A stretch of DNA of 13,597 nt from Burkholderiales bacterium (GTDB lineage: Bacteria; Pseudomonadota; Gammaproteobacteria; Burkholderiales; CAIKXV01). Positions within the stretch are counted from its first letter, which is position 1; each line of letters begins with the position of its first letter. The DNA lies in contig JACMMK010000146.1 in NCBI GenBank assembly GCA_014379045.1, positions 1-13,597 on the forward strand, read 5' to 3'. The translations under genes and the position numbers were made by a program. The notes beneath the pieces were generated by a model that searched no databases, was not told the DNA's origin, and worked only from the letters and a program-made list of their open reading frames with translations. Shown in pieces: positions 1 to 6,749 of the stretch.

Positions 1-638
1 ACACCCGCGCCTCCCGCGACGATGCCGACACGCTGGTACGCGAGATCGAGGCGCGCGCCGGGCGCGCACGCGCTTTAGTCGCCGATATCGGCGACGCGCG
101 CGGCGGGCGCGCGATGGTCGACGAGGTGCTCGCGCGCTTCGGGCGCGTCGACATGCTCGTGTTGAATGCCTCGGTGCGGCACGAGACTGCGTTTCTCGAC
201 ATGACCTACGAAGAGTGGCGGCGCATCATGACCACCACGCTCGATGGTGCGTTCCACTGTACGCAGGCGTGTCTGCCCTCGATGATCGCGGGGGGCGGCG
301 GCAGCATCGTCACGCTGGGCGGGTTGACCGCGCTCTCCGGCGCGAAGCGTCGCGTCCACGGGTCGGTCGCCAAGGGCGGGCTGGTCGCTTTCACGCGCGC
401 AATCGCGCGCGAGTTCGCCGATCAGGGCGTGCGCGCGAACTGCGTGGTGCCAGGTCAGATCGCGACCGAACGTGCCGCGCACCGCTCCGCACGCGCCGAT
501 CCGAAAGGGCTGATCCCGATCGGTCGTGCGGGGGAGCCGGAAGAGATCGCAAGCGCCGTGCGCTTTCTGTGTGGGCCGGGCGCAGGCTTCATCACCGGCC
601 AGACGATCCATGTCAATGGCGGGCAGTTGATGACGTGA
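1..638 (+). CDS. SDR-family oxidoreductase, 5' end cut by window edge, degenerate active site
   Basis: This is the C-terminal part of a short-chain dehydrogenase/reductase. The reading frame is open from base 3, so the gene begins outside the window; the ATG at 114 is internal. The N-terminal Rossmann glycine motif is missing. What remains starts near the second beta strand (ASRDDAD), then VADIGD, the NNAG-equivalent LVLNAS, the central sheet segment GGSIVTLGG and the C-terminal FITGQTIHVNGGQ typical of FabG-like SDRs. Alignment by eye to the family places Gly (321-323) where the catalytic Ser should be and Gly (360-362) where the catalytic Tyr of YxxxK should be. Only the Lys (372-374) is kept, in HGSVAKGGL. 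It may be a divergent subgroup with altered chemistry or a non-catalytic protein. The family call is firm; the substrate is unknown. Confidence 0.88.
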   Translation, partial: TRASRDDADTLVREIEARAGRARALVADIGDARGGRAMVDEVLARFGRVDMLVLNASVRHETAFLDMTYEEWRRIMTTTLDGAFHCTQACLPSMIAGGGGSIVTLGGLTALSGAKRRVHGSVAKGGLVAFTRAIAREFADQGVRANCVVPGQIATERAAHRSARADPKGLIPIGRAGEPEEIASAVRFLCGPGAGFITGQTIHVNGGQLMT

Positions 639-705
639 GGCGCGGTCGGGGTGCACCTGGCGGTACCGGGCGGAGCCGAGCCCGAACCCGCATTGGAACG
701 AGCGA

Positions 706-893
706 CTAGATCACCACCAGATGCTCGCGCCGCGCCCCGGTCACCGCCGCGGCGATCACGCCGCGATCGAAGGTCACGAAACAGCCGGCATGGCGCACCG
801 CGAGCGCGAGCAGATAGACGTCGGTGACACGTACGCAAGGGGCCGACAGCGCGCGCGCAGGTACGTCAGCGCGACAAGTGAGCGGCGTCGGGC
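706..893 (-). pseudogene. vapC toxin remnant (C-terminal part of a PIN-domain ribonuclease)
   Basis: Reading the minus strand up to a TAG stop at 706-708 gives a clear VapC C-terminus: VRVTDVYLLALAVRHAG, then CFVTFDRGVIAAAVTG and a final EHLVVI. The TD and TFD acidic positions of the PIN RNase fold are present. VapC proteins of this class are about 130-140 residues, but only about 60 codons separate this stop from the stop of the upstream antitoxin. There is no start codon, and no trace of the N-terminal DVNVL-type segment that carries the first catalytic Asp. The simplest reading is an internal deletion that removed the first 80 or so codons. The frame runs back without a stop into vapB, but no start or RBS supports translation. 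Confidence 0.75.
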
Positions 894-1163
894 TCAGATG
901 CCGTCGATGGCGCGCAGCCTGTCGATCTGCGCGTTGGTGACAAACAGGTCGGCGACCCGGGGCAAGGGCCGGAAACCGTAAAACGACGACGGCTCCCCAG
1001 CCACCGGCGTCGACCCCGGCATCGCATCGAGCGCCGCGGGCGACGTCGTCAGGGCTGTGCGCACCAGAGCCGACACAACGCGCCCAAGCGGAATTCGTTG
1101 TCGGCGCGACAGGTCGCGCGCGGCAGCCAGCACGTCATCATCGATATCGAGCGTGGTGCGCAT
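894..1163 (-). CDS. vapB: VapB-type antitoxin (type II toxin-antitoxin)
   Basis: An 89-residue protein beginning MRTTLDIDDDVLAAARDLS. This is the ribbon-helix-helix type N-terminus of VapB antitoxins that pair with PIN-domain toxins. It continues RRQRIPLGRVVSALVR and ends in a toxin-neutralising tail with the usual GFRPLPR and VTNAQIDRLRAIDG motifs. In the family, VapB binds its own promoter and wraps around VapC to block its RNase site. The antitoxin looks complete, but the toxin frame immediately downstream is only a remnant (706-893), so this is an orphan antitoxin. It might act as an anti-toxin against another VapC or as a leftover. I see no strong promoter or Shine-Dalgarno upstream of the ATG. 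Confidence 0.85.
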   Translation of the reverse strand: MRTTLDIDDDVLAAARDLSRRQRIPLGRVVSALVRTALTTSPAALDAMPGSTPVAGEPSSFYGFRPLPRVADLFVTNAQIDRLRAIDGI

Positions 1164-1232
1164 CGCGTGTGACCCACATAAAGCACCGGAATACTACATC
1201 ACGCATCAGCCATGACATCGCCATTGCAAACA

Positions 1233-1715
1233 CTATTGAACCCCGAGCAACTCCACATCGAACAGAAGCGTCGCATTCGGCGGTATCACACCCCCGGCCC
1301 CGCGCGCCCCGTAACCCATCTCCGGCGGAATCAGCAATGTGCGCTGACCGCCGACCTTCATTCCCGCCACGCCCTGGTCCCAGCCGCGGATCACCTGTCC
1401 GCCCCCAAGGCCGAACGAGAACGGTTTTTTGCTGTCGACCGAACTGTCGAACTTCTTGCCCTTTCCGTCCGCCGCTGCCGGGTCGTAAAGCCAGCCCGTG
1501 TAATGCACGGACACGGTTTTGCCGGCTACGGCCTCGGCACCGGTACCGGCTTTTCGATCGGTGATCTTGAGGGCGGACGTGGGTGTGGTGCTCGGGGTCG
1601 GGTTATTGCCTTGCGCAGAACTCATCGGAATCGATATCCATTGCGTGGTCAGAAGAAAGAGGGTGGCGGCAACGGTGGCGCAGGCCACCCGCGGGCTCGA
1701 GCGTGTCAATTGCAT
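1233..1715 (-). CDS. Secreted FKBP-type peptidyl-prolyl cis-trans isomerase
   Basis: A 160-residue protein with one FKBP domain at about residues 50-160. It catalyses cis-trans isomerisation of Xaa-Pro bonds and, by its leader, acts in the periplasm. Family signatures are all visible: VHYTGWLYD (Tyr72), KKFDSS (Phe89, Asp90), GQVIRGWD (Val108, Ile109, Trp112), RTLLIPPEMGYG (Tyr135), IPPNATLLFDVELL. The N-terminus is a hydrophobic export signal ending near SSA/QG (around residue 34), followed by a Pro/Thr/Ser-rich linker. The start is uncertain: AGGAG lies directly against the ATG with no spacer, but six bases before an in-frame TTG two codons later (1707-1709), so translation may begin there. 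The gene lies 97 bases downstream of the dehydrogenase at 1813-2859 on the same strand and may be read with it. Confidence 0.93.
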   Translation of the reverse strand: MQLTRSSPRVACATVAATLFLLTTQWISIPMSSAQGNNPTPSTTPTSALKITDRKAGTGAEAVAGKTVSVHYTGWLYDPAAADGKGKKFDSSVDSKKPFSFGLGGGQVIRGWDQGVAGMKVGGQRTLLIPPEMGYGARGAGGVIPPNATLLFDVELLGVQ

Positions 1716-1812
1716 CTCCTGTGTGGACTGCGCCGCTGCGCAGCCGGGCCCGGATCGTAACCCAACCCGCGCTGCCTGCGCGCCGCGTCGGGCATCGCCG
1801 CCGTGAGGCGCT

Positions 1813-2859
1813 TCAGTCGACGCGCAGCGCGACCCGTCCGACCACGCGATTTTCGCGGATCAACTGGTGTACATGTTCGGCTTGCTCGAGCGCAAAGGTC
1901 TGCTCGACGATCGCCCGCACGCGCTTCTGCCGAAGCAACTCGAGCGTCTGCGCGATCTCGGTTGCCGTCACGTAGCGCGATCCGCGCACCTCGATGCCCT
2001 TGCGCACGATCATCGTTGCGTCGAGGGTGAACTTCGATGAGTCACCGAACACCGCCGCAGGCCGAACGCCGACGATCACCAGACGCCCCCCGGCGGCGAG
2101 CGCCAGCACCGACGCCTCGAGGGTCTCTTTCGCGCCGACGACGTCGATCACCGCCTCGACGCCGCGGCCGTCGGTCAGCGCGAGCACCTGCTTCGCGACG
2201 TCGCCACGCGCACCGTCGATCAGCTCATCGGCGCCCGCGGCCTGTGCGCCGGACAACTTGCTTTCTCCGATTTCCACCGCGATCACTCGTGCGCCCGCTG
2301 CCTTCGCTACCTGCACTACATGCACGCCGACACCGCCGCCCGCGCCGAACACGAGCACATTGTCGCCCGGCTGGACCTGCGCCTCCTTCGTGCACGCGTG
2401 AAACGGCGTCGCGATCGCGTCGGCGGCCACCGCGGCATCGACATCGCTGACCCCGTCGGGGATCGGCACGAAGTTGCGTGCTGGCAACGTCATGTACTCG
2501 GCATAGCCGCCGTCGCAGGCCATCCCGACATAGCCCCTGAACGCAGTGCAAAGGGTCTCACGACCGGCTCGGCAGAAGCGGCACTGGCCGCAGGTGAGAT
2601 AGAAATGGTTGGTGACGCGCTGTCCGACCGTGAAGCCGCGGACCTCGCTGCCGAGTTCGACGATCTCGCCGGCGACTTCGTGGCCGGGAATGCGCGGGTA
2701 GGCCGTGACCTGACCGGGGTTCGCCAGCATGTGCACGACCGTCAGGCCGACGCCGATCGCGCGCACGCGGATCTTCACTTCGTTGGGCCCGACACGCGGG
2801 TCGGCCACGTCTTCAAGAACCAGGGGTCGACCCAGCCCGTGCAACACCATCGCTCTCAT
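1813..2859 (-). CDS. Medium-chain (zinc-type) alcohol dehydrogenase-like protein lacking the catalytic Cys
   Basis: A 348-residue MDR-superfamily dehydrogenase. The N-terminal GroES-like domain holds the GHE motif (residues 59-61) and a full structural zinc lobe with Cys90, Cys93, Cys96 and Cys104. The C-terminal Rossmann domain has GAGGGVG (172-178) and an acidic Glu196 at the end of the second strand, which would favour NAD(H). At the place of the usual GVCHTD motif the protein reads GVGLTV (36-41), so the first catalytic zinc ligand (Cys) is Gly and the neighbouring His is Leu. Catalytic zinc binding is therefore doubtful. The start at 2857-2859 has a GGAG Shine-Dalgarno seven bases upstream; the frame is open much further upstream but only as antisense to the receptor gene. 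It is divergent from the Bug receptor. Substrate unknown. Confidence 0.9.
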   Translation of the reverse strand: MRAMVLHGLGRPLVLEDVADPRVGPNEVKIRVRAIGVGLTVVHMLANPGQVTAYPRIPGHEVAGEIVELGSEVRGFTVGQRVTNHFYLTCGQCRFCRAGRETLCTAFRGYVGMACDGGYAEYMTLPARNFVPIPDGVSDVDAAVAADAIATPFHACTKEAQVQPGDNVLVFGAGGGVGVHVVQVAKAAGARVIAVEIGESKLSGAQAAGADELIDGARGDVAKQVLALTDGRGVEAVIDVVGAKETLEASVLALAAGGRLVIVGVRPAAVFGDSSKFTLDATMIVRKGIEVRGSRYVTATEIAQTLELLRQKRVRAIVEQTFALEQAEHVHQLIRENRVVGRVALRVD

Positions 2860-3153
2860 GCATCTGCTCCGTCGGTGATTGGAACCCTGCGCACACTCCC
2901 GATGCACGGAAAGACTGCGGCGTGTCGGTGGAAGCAATGCGGCGACGTCACTGTAGACGGCGCACCCTCGGGTGGCAATGACGCATGGGTGCGCATGAAA
3001 CAAACCGGGATCGATTCGATCTACACTTCCCGCACGAAGGCATGCCATCAAGTACTTGGGTCGGGCTGTAGGCTCAACGTGATGCCAGTCGTGTGCGGTG
3101 CGCGCCACATGGCGCGCGGTCACCCGCGTTACCAGAAAAAGGATGCCCTGAGG
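2860..3153. promoter_or_regulatory. Divergent intergenic region with several palindromes
   Basis: This 294-base gap separates the divergent starts of the MDR dehydrogenase and the Bug receptor and holds no gene that I can support. Nearer the receptor it contains a cluster of symmetrical sites: GATCGA-t-TCGATC (3009-3021), GGCATGCC (3039-3046), CAAGTACTTG (3049-3058) and GCGCGCC-acat-GGCGCGC (3100-3117). Such sites could bind dimeric regulators, and the last could form a hairpin in the receptor leader. I could not find a convincing sigma-70 promoter pair for either gene. No regulator gene sits beside it in the window. Confidence 0.45.
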
Positions 3154-4170
3154 ATGAACAAGTCTCGAGCGCTTCGCGCGGCGCCTGCCTGCGCGCTCGC
3201 CGCAAGCCTGGCCCTGCCCGCCGCAGGATTCGCGCAGCCGGCCACCTCTCCTGCCGAGATCAACGTGCAGTCGTTTCCCACGAGACCGATCCGACTCGTC
3301 GTGCCCTTTCCGCCGGGCAGTGCGAGCGACTTCCTCGGCCGTCAACTCGGGCAGTTGCTCGGTGAGGTCTACAAGACGCCCGTCGTCACCGACAACCGAC
3401 CAGGCGCCGGCGGTCTGATCGGCAGTCAGATCATCATCGGCGCCTTGCCCGACGGGCACACCCTCGGTCTGGTCGGCGCACCGCATTTCGTCTCTGCCCT
3501 GCTTCAACCGAAGCCGCCCTACCGACCGATCGAGGACGTCACGATGATCACGCAGGTGGCGACGATCCCGAACCTGCTGACGATCGCGCCGACGATTCCG
3601 GCGAAGACCGTGCAGGAGTTCGTGGCGTACGCCCGGGCTCGCCCGGGCGAGCTGAACTACGCCTCGCTCGGAGTGGGCTCGTTCGCGCACACGGCGGGCG
3701 AGATCTTCCGCACCGCGACCGGACTGAAAGTCGTGCATGTGCCGTTCAAGTCGATCGCCGACGTCAACGCCGAGCTCGTCGCCGGACGCATCCATTTCCT
3801 GATCTTCACTGCGCCATCGAGCCAGGTATTGATAGGCGAGGGTCGCGGCCGTGCGCTGGCCGTCAGCACCGCCAAACGCAACCCCGCCTTCCCCGACCTG
3901 CCGACGTTCGCTGAAGCCGGTTTCCCCGCTGCCACCAACGACGCGTGGTTCGGCATCATCGCGCCGCCCGCCTTGCCGAAGCCCCTCGCGACGAAAATCT
4001 ATGGCGACATCAATCGCGTGCTGAAGGCGCCCGAAACGCGCGAACGTTTCGCCCGCCAGGGCGCGGACCCCACGTTCGAATCGACGCCCGAAAGTTTCCT
4101 GGCGATGATGAAATCGGAGTACGCGCGTTATACCAAACTGGTCAAGGAGTTCGGCGCACCGGCACAGTAG
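3154..4170 (+). CDS. Bug/TctC-family tripartite tricarboxylate transporter substrate-binding protein
   Basis: A 338-residue periplasmic solute-binding protein. It starts with a Sec signal peptide (MNKSRALRAA, a hydrophobic core, cleavage near GFAQP). The mature part carries the hallmark Bug motifs: RPIRLVVPFPPGSASD for ligand-carboxylate binding, VVTDNRPGAGGLIGSQ, LPDGHTLGLVG, NYASLGVGSFAH and VPFKSIADVNAELVAGRI. The family captures carboxylates or similar small acids, sometimes for a TctAB membrane pair and sometimes as an orphan sensor. No tctA or tctB is in the window, so this is an orphan receptor here. The chosen start fits the signal peptide; GAGG touches the ATG and a better-spaced purine run (AAAAAGG) lies about 11 bases upstream. 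The ligand cannot be told from sequence. Convergent with gabD across a 127-base gap that shows no T-tailed terminator. Confidence 0.92.
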   Translation: MNKSRALRAAPACALAASLALPAAGFAQPATSPAEINVQSFPTRPIRLVVPFPPGSASDFLGRQLGQLLGEVYKTPVVTDNRPGAGGLIGSQIIIGALPDGHTLGLVGAPHFVSALLQPKPPYRPIEDVTMITQVATIPNLLTIAPTIPAKTVQEFVAYARARPGELNYASLGVGSFAHTAGEIFRTATGLKVVHVPFKSIADVNAELVAGRIHFLIFTAPSSQVLIGEGRGRALAVSTAKRNPAFPDLPTFAEAGFPAATNDAWFGIIAPPALPKPLATKIYGDINRVLKAPETRERFARQGADPTFESTPESFLAMMKSEYARYTKLVKEFGAPAQ

Positions 4171-4297
4171 TGAACGCGAGTGCAGACGTTGCGCACGCTG
4201 CGCCTCGAGACGGTCGGCGCGCGTCCACGCTGCTGCATCGAAAACGACCGATGCGAACGCGCGTTCCCCCGAGTGGCCTGGTCCGCGCGTCGATGCG

Positions 4298-5755
4298 CTA
4301 CTGAATACCGCCCAGGCACAGATACTTCACTTCCATGAACTCGTCGATGCCGTACTTCGACCCTTCGCGCCCCAGGCCGGACTGCTTGACCCCGCCGAAC
4401 GGGGCGATCTCGTTCGAGATGATGCCGACGTTGACCCCGACCATCCCCGACTCGATCGCCTCGCCGACCCGGAAACAGCGCCCGATGTCCCGACTGTAGA
4501 AGTACGCGGCGAGACCGAATTCGGTCGCATTGGCGAGCCGGATCGCTTCCTCTTCGGTGCTGAACTTGAACAGCGGTGCCACCGGTCCGAAGGTCTCTTC
4601 GCTCGTCACCTTCATGTCGGTGGTGACATCGGTCAGGATCGTCGGCTCGTAGAAGGTGCCACCGAGCGCGTGCCGCTTGCCGCCGGTCAACACCTTCGCC
4701 CCCTTGGCGACGGCGTCGGCGACATGTTCCTCGACCTTGTCGAGGCCAGCCTGGTCGATCAGCGGGCCCTGCGAGATGTCCGCACCCAGTCCGTTGCCGA
4801 CCTTCAGCTTGGCAACCTTCTCTTTCAGCTTCTGCGCAAACGCGTCGTAGACGCTGTCCTGCACAAGGATCCGGTTGGCGCACACGCACGTCTGGCCGGT
4901 GTTGCGGTACTTCGATGCCATCGCACCCTCGGCCGCGGCATCGAGGTCGGCATCGTCGAACACCAGGAACGGTGCATTGCCCCCGAGTTCGAGCGAGAGT
5001 TTCTTGATCGTCGGCGCGCACTGCTGCATCAGCACCCGACCGATCTCGGTCGAGCCGGTGAACGTCAGCTTGCGCACGATCGGATTTGCGCACATCTCGC
5101 CCCCGATCGCCGCGGCCGATCCGGTAAGCACACTGAACACGCCTTTGGGGATGCCGGCGCGCTCGGCGAGCACCGCCAGCGCGAGAGCCGAGAACGGCGT
5201 CTGGCTCGCCGGCTTCAGAACCATCGGGCATCCGGCCGCGAACGCGGGCCCGGCCTTGCGCGTGATCATCGCATTCGGGAAGTTCCACGGCGTGATCGCC
5301 GCGCACACGCCGATCGGCTGCTTCAGCACGACGATGCGCTTGTCGGCCTGGTGCGGCGGGATCACGTCGCCGTAGACGCGCTTGCCCTCCTCGGCGAACC
5401 ACTCGATGAACGATGCGCCGTACATCACTTCCGCGCGCGACTCGGCAATCGGCTTGCCCTGCTCGGTGGTCATCAGCACGGCGAGGTCTTCCTGATTCTC
5501 GACGATCAGGTCGAACCACTTGCGCAGGATCGCTGAGCGCTCTTTCGCGAGCTTCGCGCGCCACGCAGGCCAGGCGGCATCGGCGGCCTCGATCGCCGCG
5601 CGCGTTTCGTCGGCCCCCATCTTCGGCACCGTGCCGATCACCGACCCGTCGGCCGGGTTCTTCACCGTGATCGTTTCCTTCGAGCGGGCGTCGGCCCACT
5701 CGCCGTTCAGATAGCACTGCTGACGGAACAGGCTCGAATCCTTGAGCTTGAGCAT
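4298..5755 (-). CDS. gabD: NAD(P)+-dependent succinate-semialdehyde dehydrogenase
   Basis: A 485-residue aldehyde dehydrogenase that oxidises succinate semialdehyde to succinate, the last step of GABA and 4-hydroxybutyrate breakdown feeding the TCA cycle. It resembles E. coli GabD from end to end: LFRQQ near the start, VPKMGADETRAAI, FIEWFAEEGKR, ITPWNFPNAMITRKAGPA, KPASQTPFSALALA, LSLELGGNAPF with general base Glu256, GQTCVCANR with nucleophile Cys290, and the C-terminal GLGREGSKYGI. The second Cys of the CVC pair is present. The start at 5753-5755 is supported by AGGAG six bases upstream; the frame is open further but without family similarity. It lies 70 bases downstream of the SDR at 5826-6605 on the same strand, so the two are probably one operon. 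That gap holds a TAAAAT element but no good -35. Confidence 0.95.
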   Translation of the reverse strand: MLKLKDSSLFRQQCYLNGEWADARSKETITVKNPADGSVIGTVPKMGADETRAAIEAADAAWPAWRAKLAKERSAILRKWFDLIVENQEDLAVLMTTEQGKPIAESRAEVMYGASFIEWFAEEGKRVYGDVIPPHQADKRIVVLKQPIGVCAAITPWNFPNAMITRKAGPAFAAGCPMVLKPASQTPFSALALAVLAERAGIPKGVFSVLTGSAAAIGGEMCANPIVRKLTFTGSTEIGRVLMQQCAPTIKKLSLELGGNAPFLVFDDADLDAAAEGAMASKYRNTGQTCVCANRILVQDSVYDAFAQKLKEKVAKLKVGNGLGADISQGPLIDQAGLDKVEEHVADAVAKGAKVLTGGKRHALGGTFYEPTILTDVTTDMKVTSEETFGPVAPLFKFSTEEEAIRLANATEFGLAAYFYSRDIGRCFRVGEAIESGMVGVNVGIISNEIAPFGGVKQSGLGREGSKYGIDEFMEVKYLCLGGIQ

Positions 5756-5825
5756 GAGGCTCTCCTGATGAAGATGGCAGCTGGAACGGCCGCCGGGACG
5801 GCGTATTTTACTCCCCGGGTCGACG

Positions 5826-6605
5826 CTAGTAGGTGCCGGGGTAGGCACCGCCGTCCATCAGGAAGTTCTGCCCGGTGACGTAGCCCATCTGCGCACTGCA
5901 CAGGAATGCGCAGGCGTCGCCGAATTCGGCCGGGTCGCCCAGCCTGCCGGAGGGGTTCTGCTTGCGCCGGATCTCGCGCGCTTCGTCGACGGTGATCCCC
6001 TGCACCTGCGCGATATGGTAGAAATTGCTGCGCATCCGGTCGGTATCGAACGGGCCCGGCAGCAGGTTGTTGATGGTCACGTTGTGTTTGACCGTCTTCC
6101 TCGCGATGCCCGCGACGAAGCCGGTCAACCCCGAACGCGCGCCGTTCGACAGCCCGAGCACCTCGATCGGCGCCTTGACCGAACTCGACGTGATGTTGAC
6201 GATCCGCCCGAAGCCGCGCTGGATCATCGCGTCGACGGTGAGCCGGATCAGTTCGATCGGCGTGAACATGTTGGCGTCGACCGCGGCGATCCAGTGATCG
6301 CGAGTCCATTCGCGGAAATCGCCGGGCGGCGGGCCACCGGCGTTGTTGATCAGGATATCCGGATCGGGACACGCCGCGAGCACCGCGGCGCGACCGGCCT
6401 CGGTGGTGATGTCGGAGGCGACCGTGACGACCCGCACGCCGGTTGCTCTGCGAATCTCGTCGGCGGTCGCTTCCAGCGGGCCCACCGTGCGCGCGCTGAT
6501 CACCACGTCCACACCTTCGCGCGCGAGCGACATCGCACAGGCACGTCCCAGGCCTTTGCTGGCTGCGCATACGATGGCCTTGCGGCCGGCAATTCCCAGA
6601 TCCAT
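5826..6605 (-). CDS. SDR-family oxidoreductase with non-canonical active site (Ser/Arg in place of Tyr/Lys)
   Basis: A 259-residue short-chain dehydrogenase of the FabG-like type. The nucleotide site reads CAASKGLGRA (13-22) rather than TGxxxGxG. NNAG is present at 87-90, Asn112 fits the structural Asn, IVNITSS gives the catalytic Ser (Ser140), and the end is YVTGQNFLMDGG. At the YxxxK position the protein reads SNGAR (153-157), so Tyr is Ser and Lys is Arg. To my knowledge a BKR-like SDR subgroup with imperfect NAD and catalytic motifs is recognised in domain databases, so this may be a genuine family state. The start at 6603-6605 follows a GAGGAGG Shine-Dalgarno nine bases upstream; the frame is open to 6680 but that extension overlaps the promoter. 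First gene of a likely operon with gabD, so it may make or use a semialdehyde or hydroxy acid. Confidence 0.9.
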   Translation of the reverse strand: MDLGIAGRKAIVCAASKGLGRACAMSLAREGVDVVISARTVGPLEATADEIRRATGVRVVTVASDITTEAGRAAVLAACPDPDILINNAGGPPPGDFREWTRDHWIAAVDANMFTPIELIRLTVDAMIQRGFGRIVNITSSSVKAPIEVLGLSNGARSGLTGFVAGIARKTVKHNVTINNLLPGPFDTDRMRSNFYHIAQVQGITVDEAREIRRKQNPSGRLGDPAEFGDACAFLCSAQMGYVTGQNFLMDGGAYPGTY

Positions 6606-6642
6606 GGGCGCGATCCTCCTCGGTGAACTTTGCGTGATTTCG

Positions 6643-6648
6643 ACTATA
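6643..6648 (-). promoter_or_regulatory. Candidate -10 box for the SDR-gabD unit
   Basis: On the minus strand the sequence reads TATAGT 37 bases before the ATG of the SDR gene, one mismatch from TATAAT. A TTGACC lies upstream (6675-6680) but 26 bases away, too far for a normal sigma-70 -35. The 12-base palindrome CCGGACGTCCGG (6660-6671) sits in between, so activator-dependent use is possible. Confidence 0.4.
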
Positions 6649-6659
6649 CCCGACGCACG

Positions 6660-6671
6660 CCGGACGTCCGG
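6660..6671. promoter_or_regulatory. Perfect 12-base palindrome between divergent promoters, possible operator
   Basis: CCGGACGTCCGG is a perfect palindrome. It sits between the candidate -10 of the leftward SDR-gabD unit (6643-6648) and that of the rightward mlaA gene (6717-6722). A dimeric regulator bound here could affect the SDR promoter. In a GC-rich genome such a palindrome can also arise by chance. Confidence 0.3.
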
Positions 6672-6716
6672 GGTGGTCAACTGACCCTAAAGTCGGGCGC
6701 AGTCCGCGCCGATCGT

Positions 6717-6722
6717 TATAAT
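6717..6722 (+). promoter_or_regulatory. Perfect sigma-70 -10 box (TATAAT) of mlaA
   Basis: TATAAT lies 27 bases before the mlaA ATG, a position that would give a leader of about 20 bases containing the TGAGG Shine-Dalgarno. No good -35 is visible at 16-18 bases upstream, where the sequence is GC-rich. A perfect TATAAT is rare in DNA of this composition. Confidence 0.6.
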
Positions 6723-6749
6723 CCAGCGATTATTCGTCCTGAGGTCTTC

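Noticed and set aside
1744..1753. Palindrome CCGGGCCCGG upstream of the FKBP gene
   Set aside because: Short GC-only palindromes are expected by chance in this composition and no promoter element or T run accompanies it.
2320..3153. Plus-strand open frame extending the Bug receptor upstream by about 278 residues
   Set aside because: It is antisense to the dehydrogenase and would bury the obvious signal peptide that begins at 3154.
2860..3795. Minus-strand open frame extending the MDR dehydrogenase to 660 residues
   Set aside because: The extra 300 or so residues lie antisense to the Bug receptor and across the intergenic gap, are Arg-rich and show no domain; the GGAG-preceded ATG at 2857-2859 matches the family N-terminus.
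4171..4297. Terminator in the convergent gap between the Bug receptor and gabD
   Set aside because: Only a weak inverted repeat (GCATCG, eight bases, CGATGC at 4235-4254) is present, with no T run on either strand.
4128..5717. 529-residue minus-strand frame overlapping gabD
   Set aside because: It is a shifted reading of gabD, extremely rich in Arg and Gly, with no family similarity.
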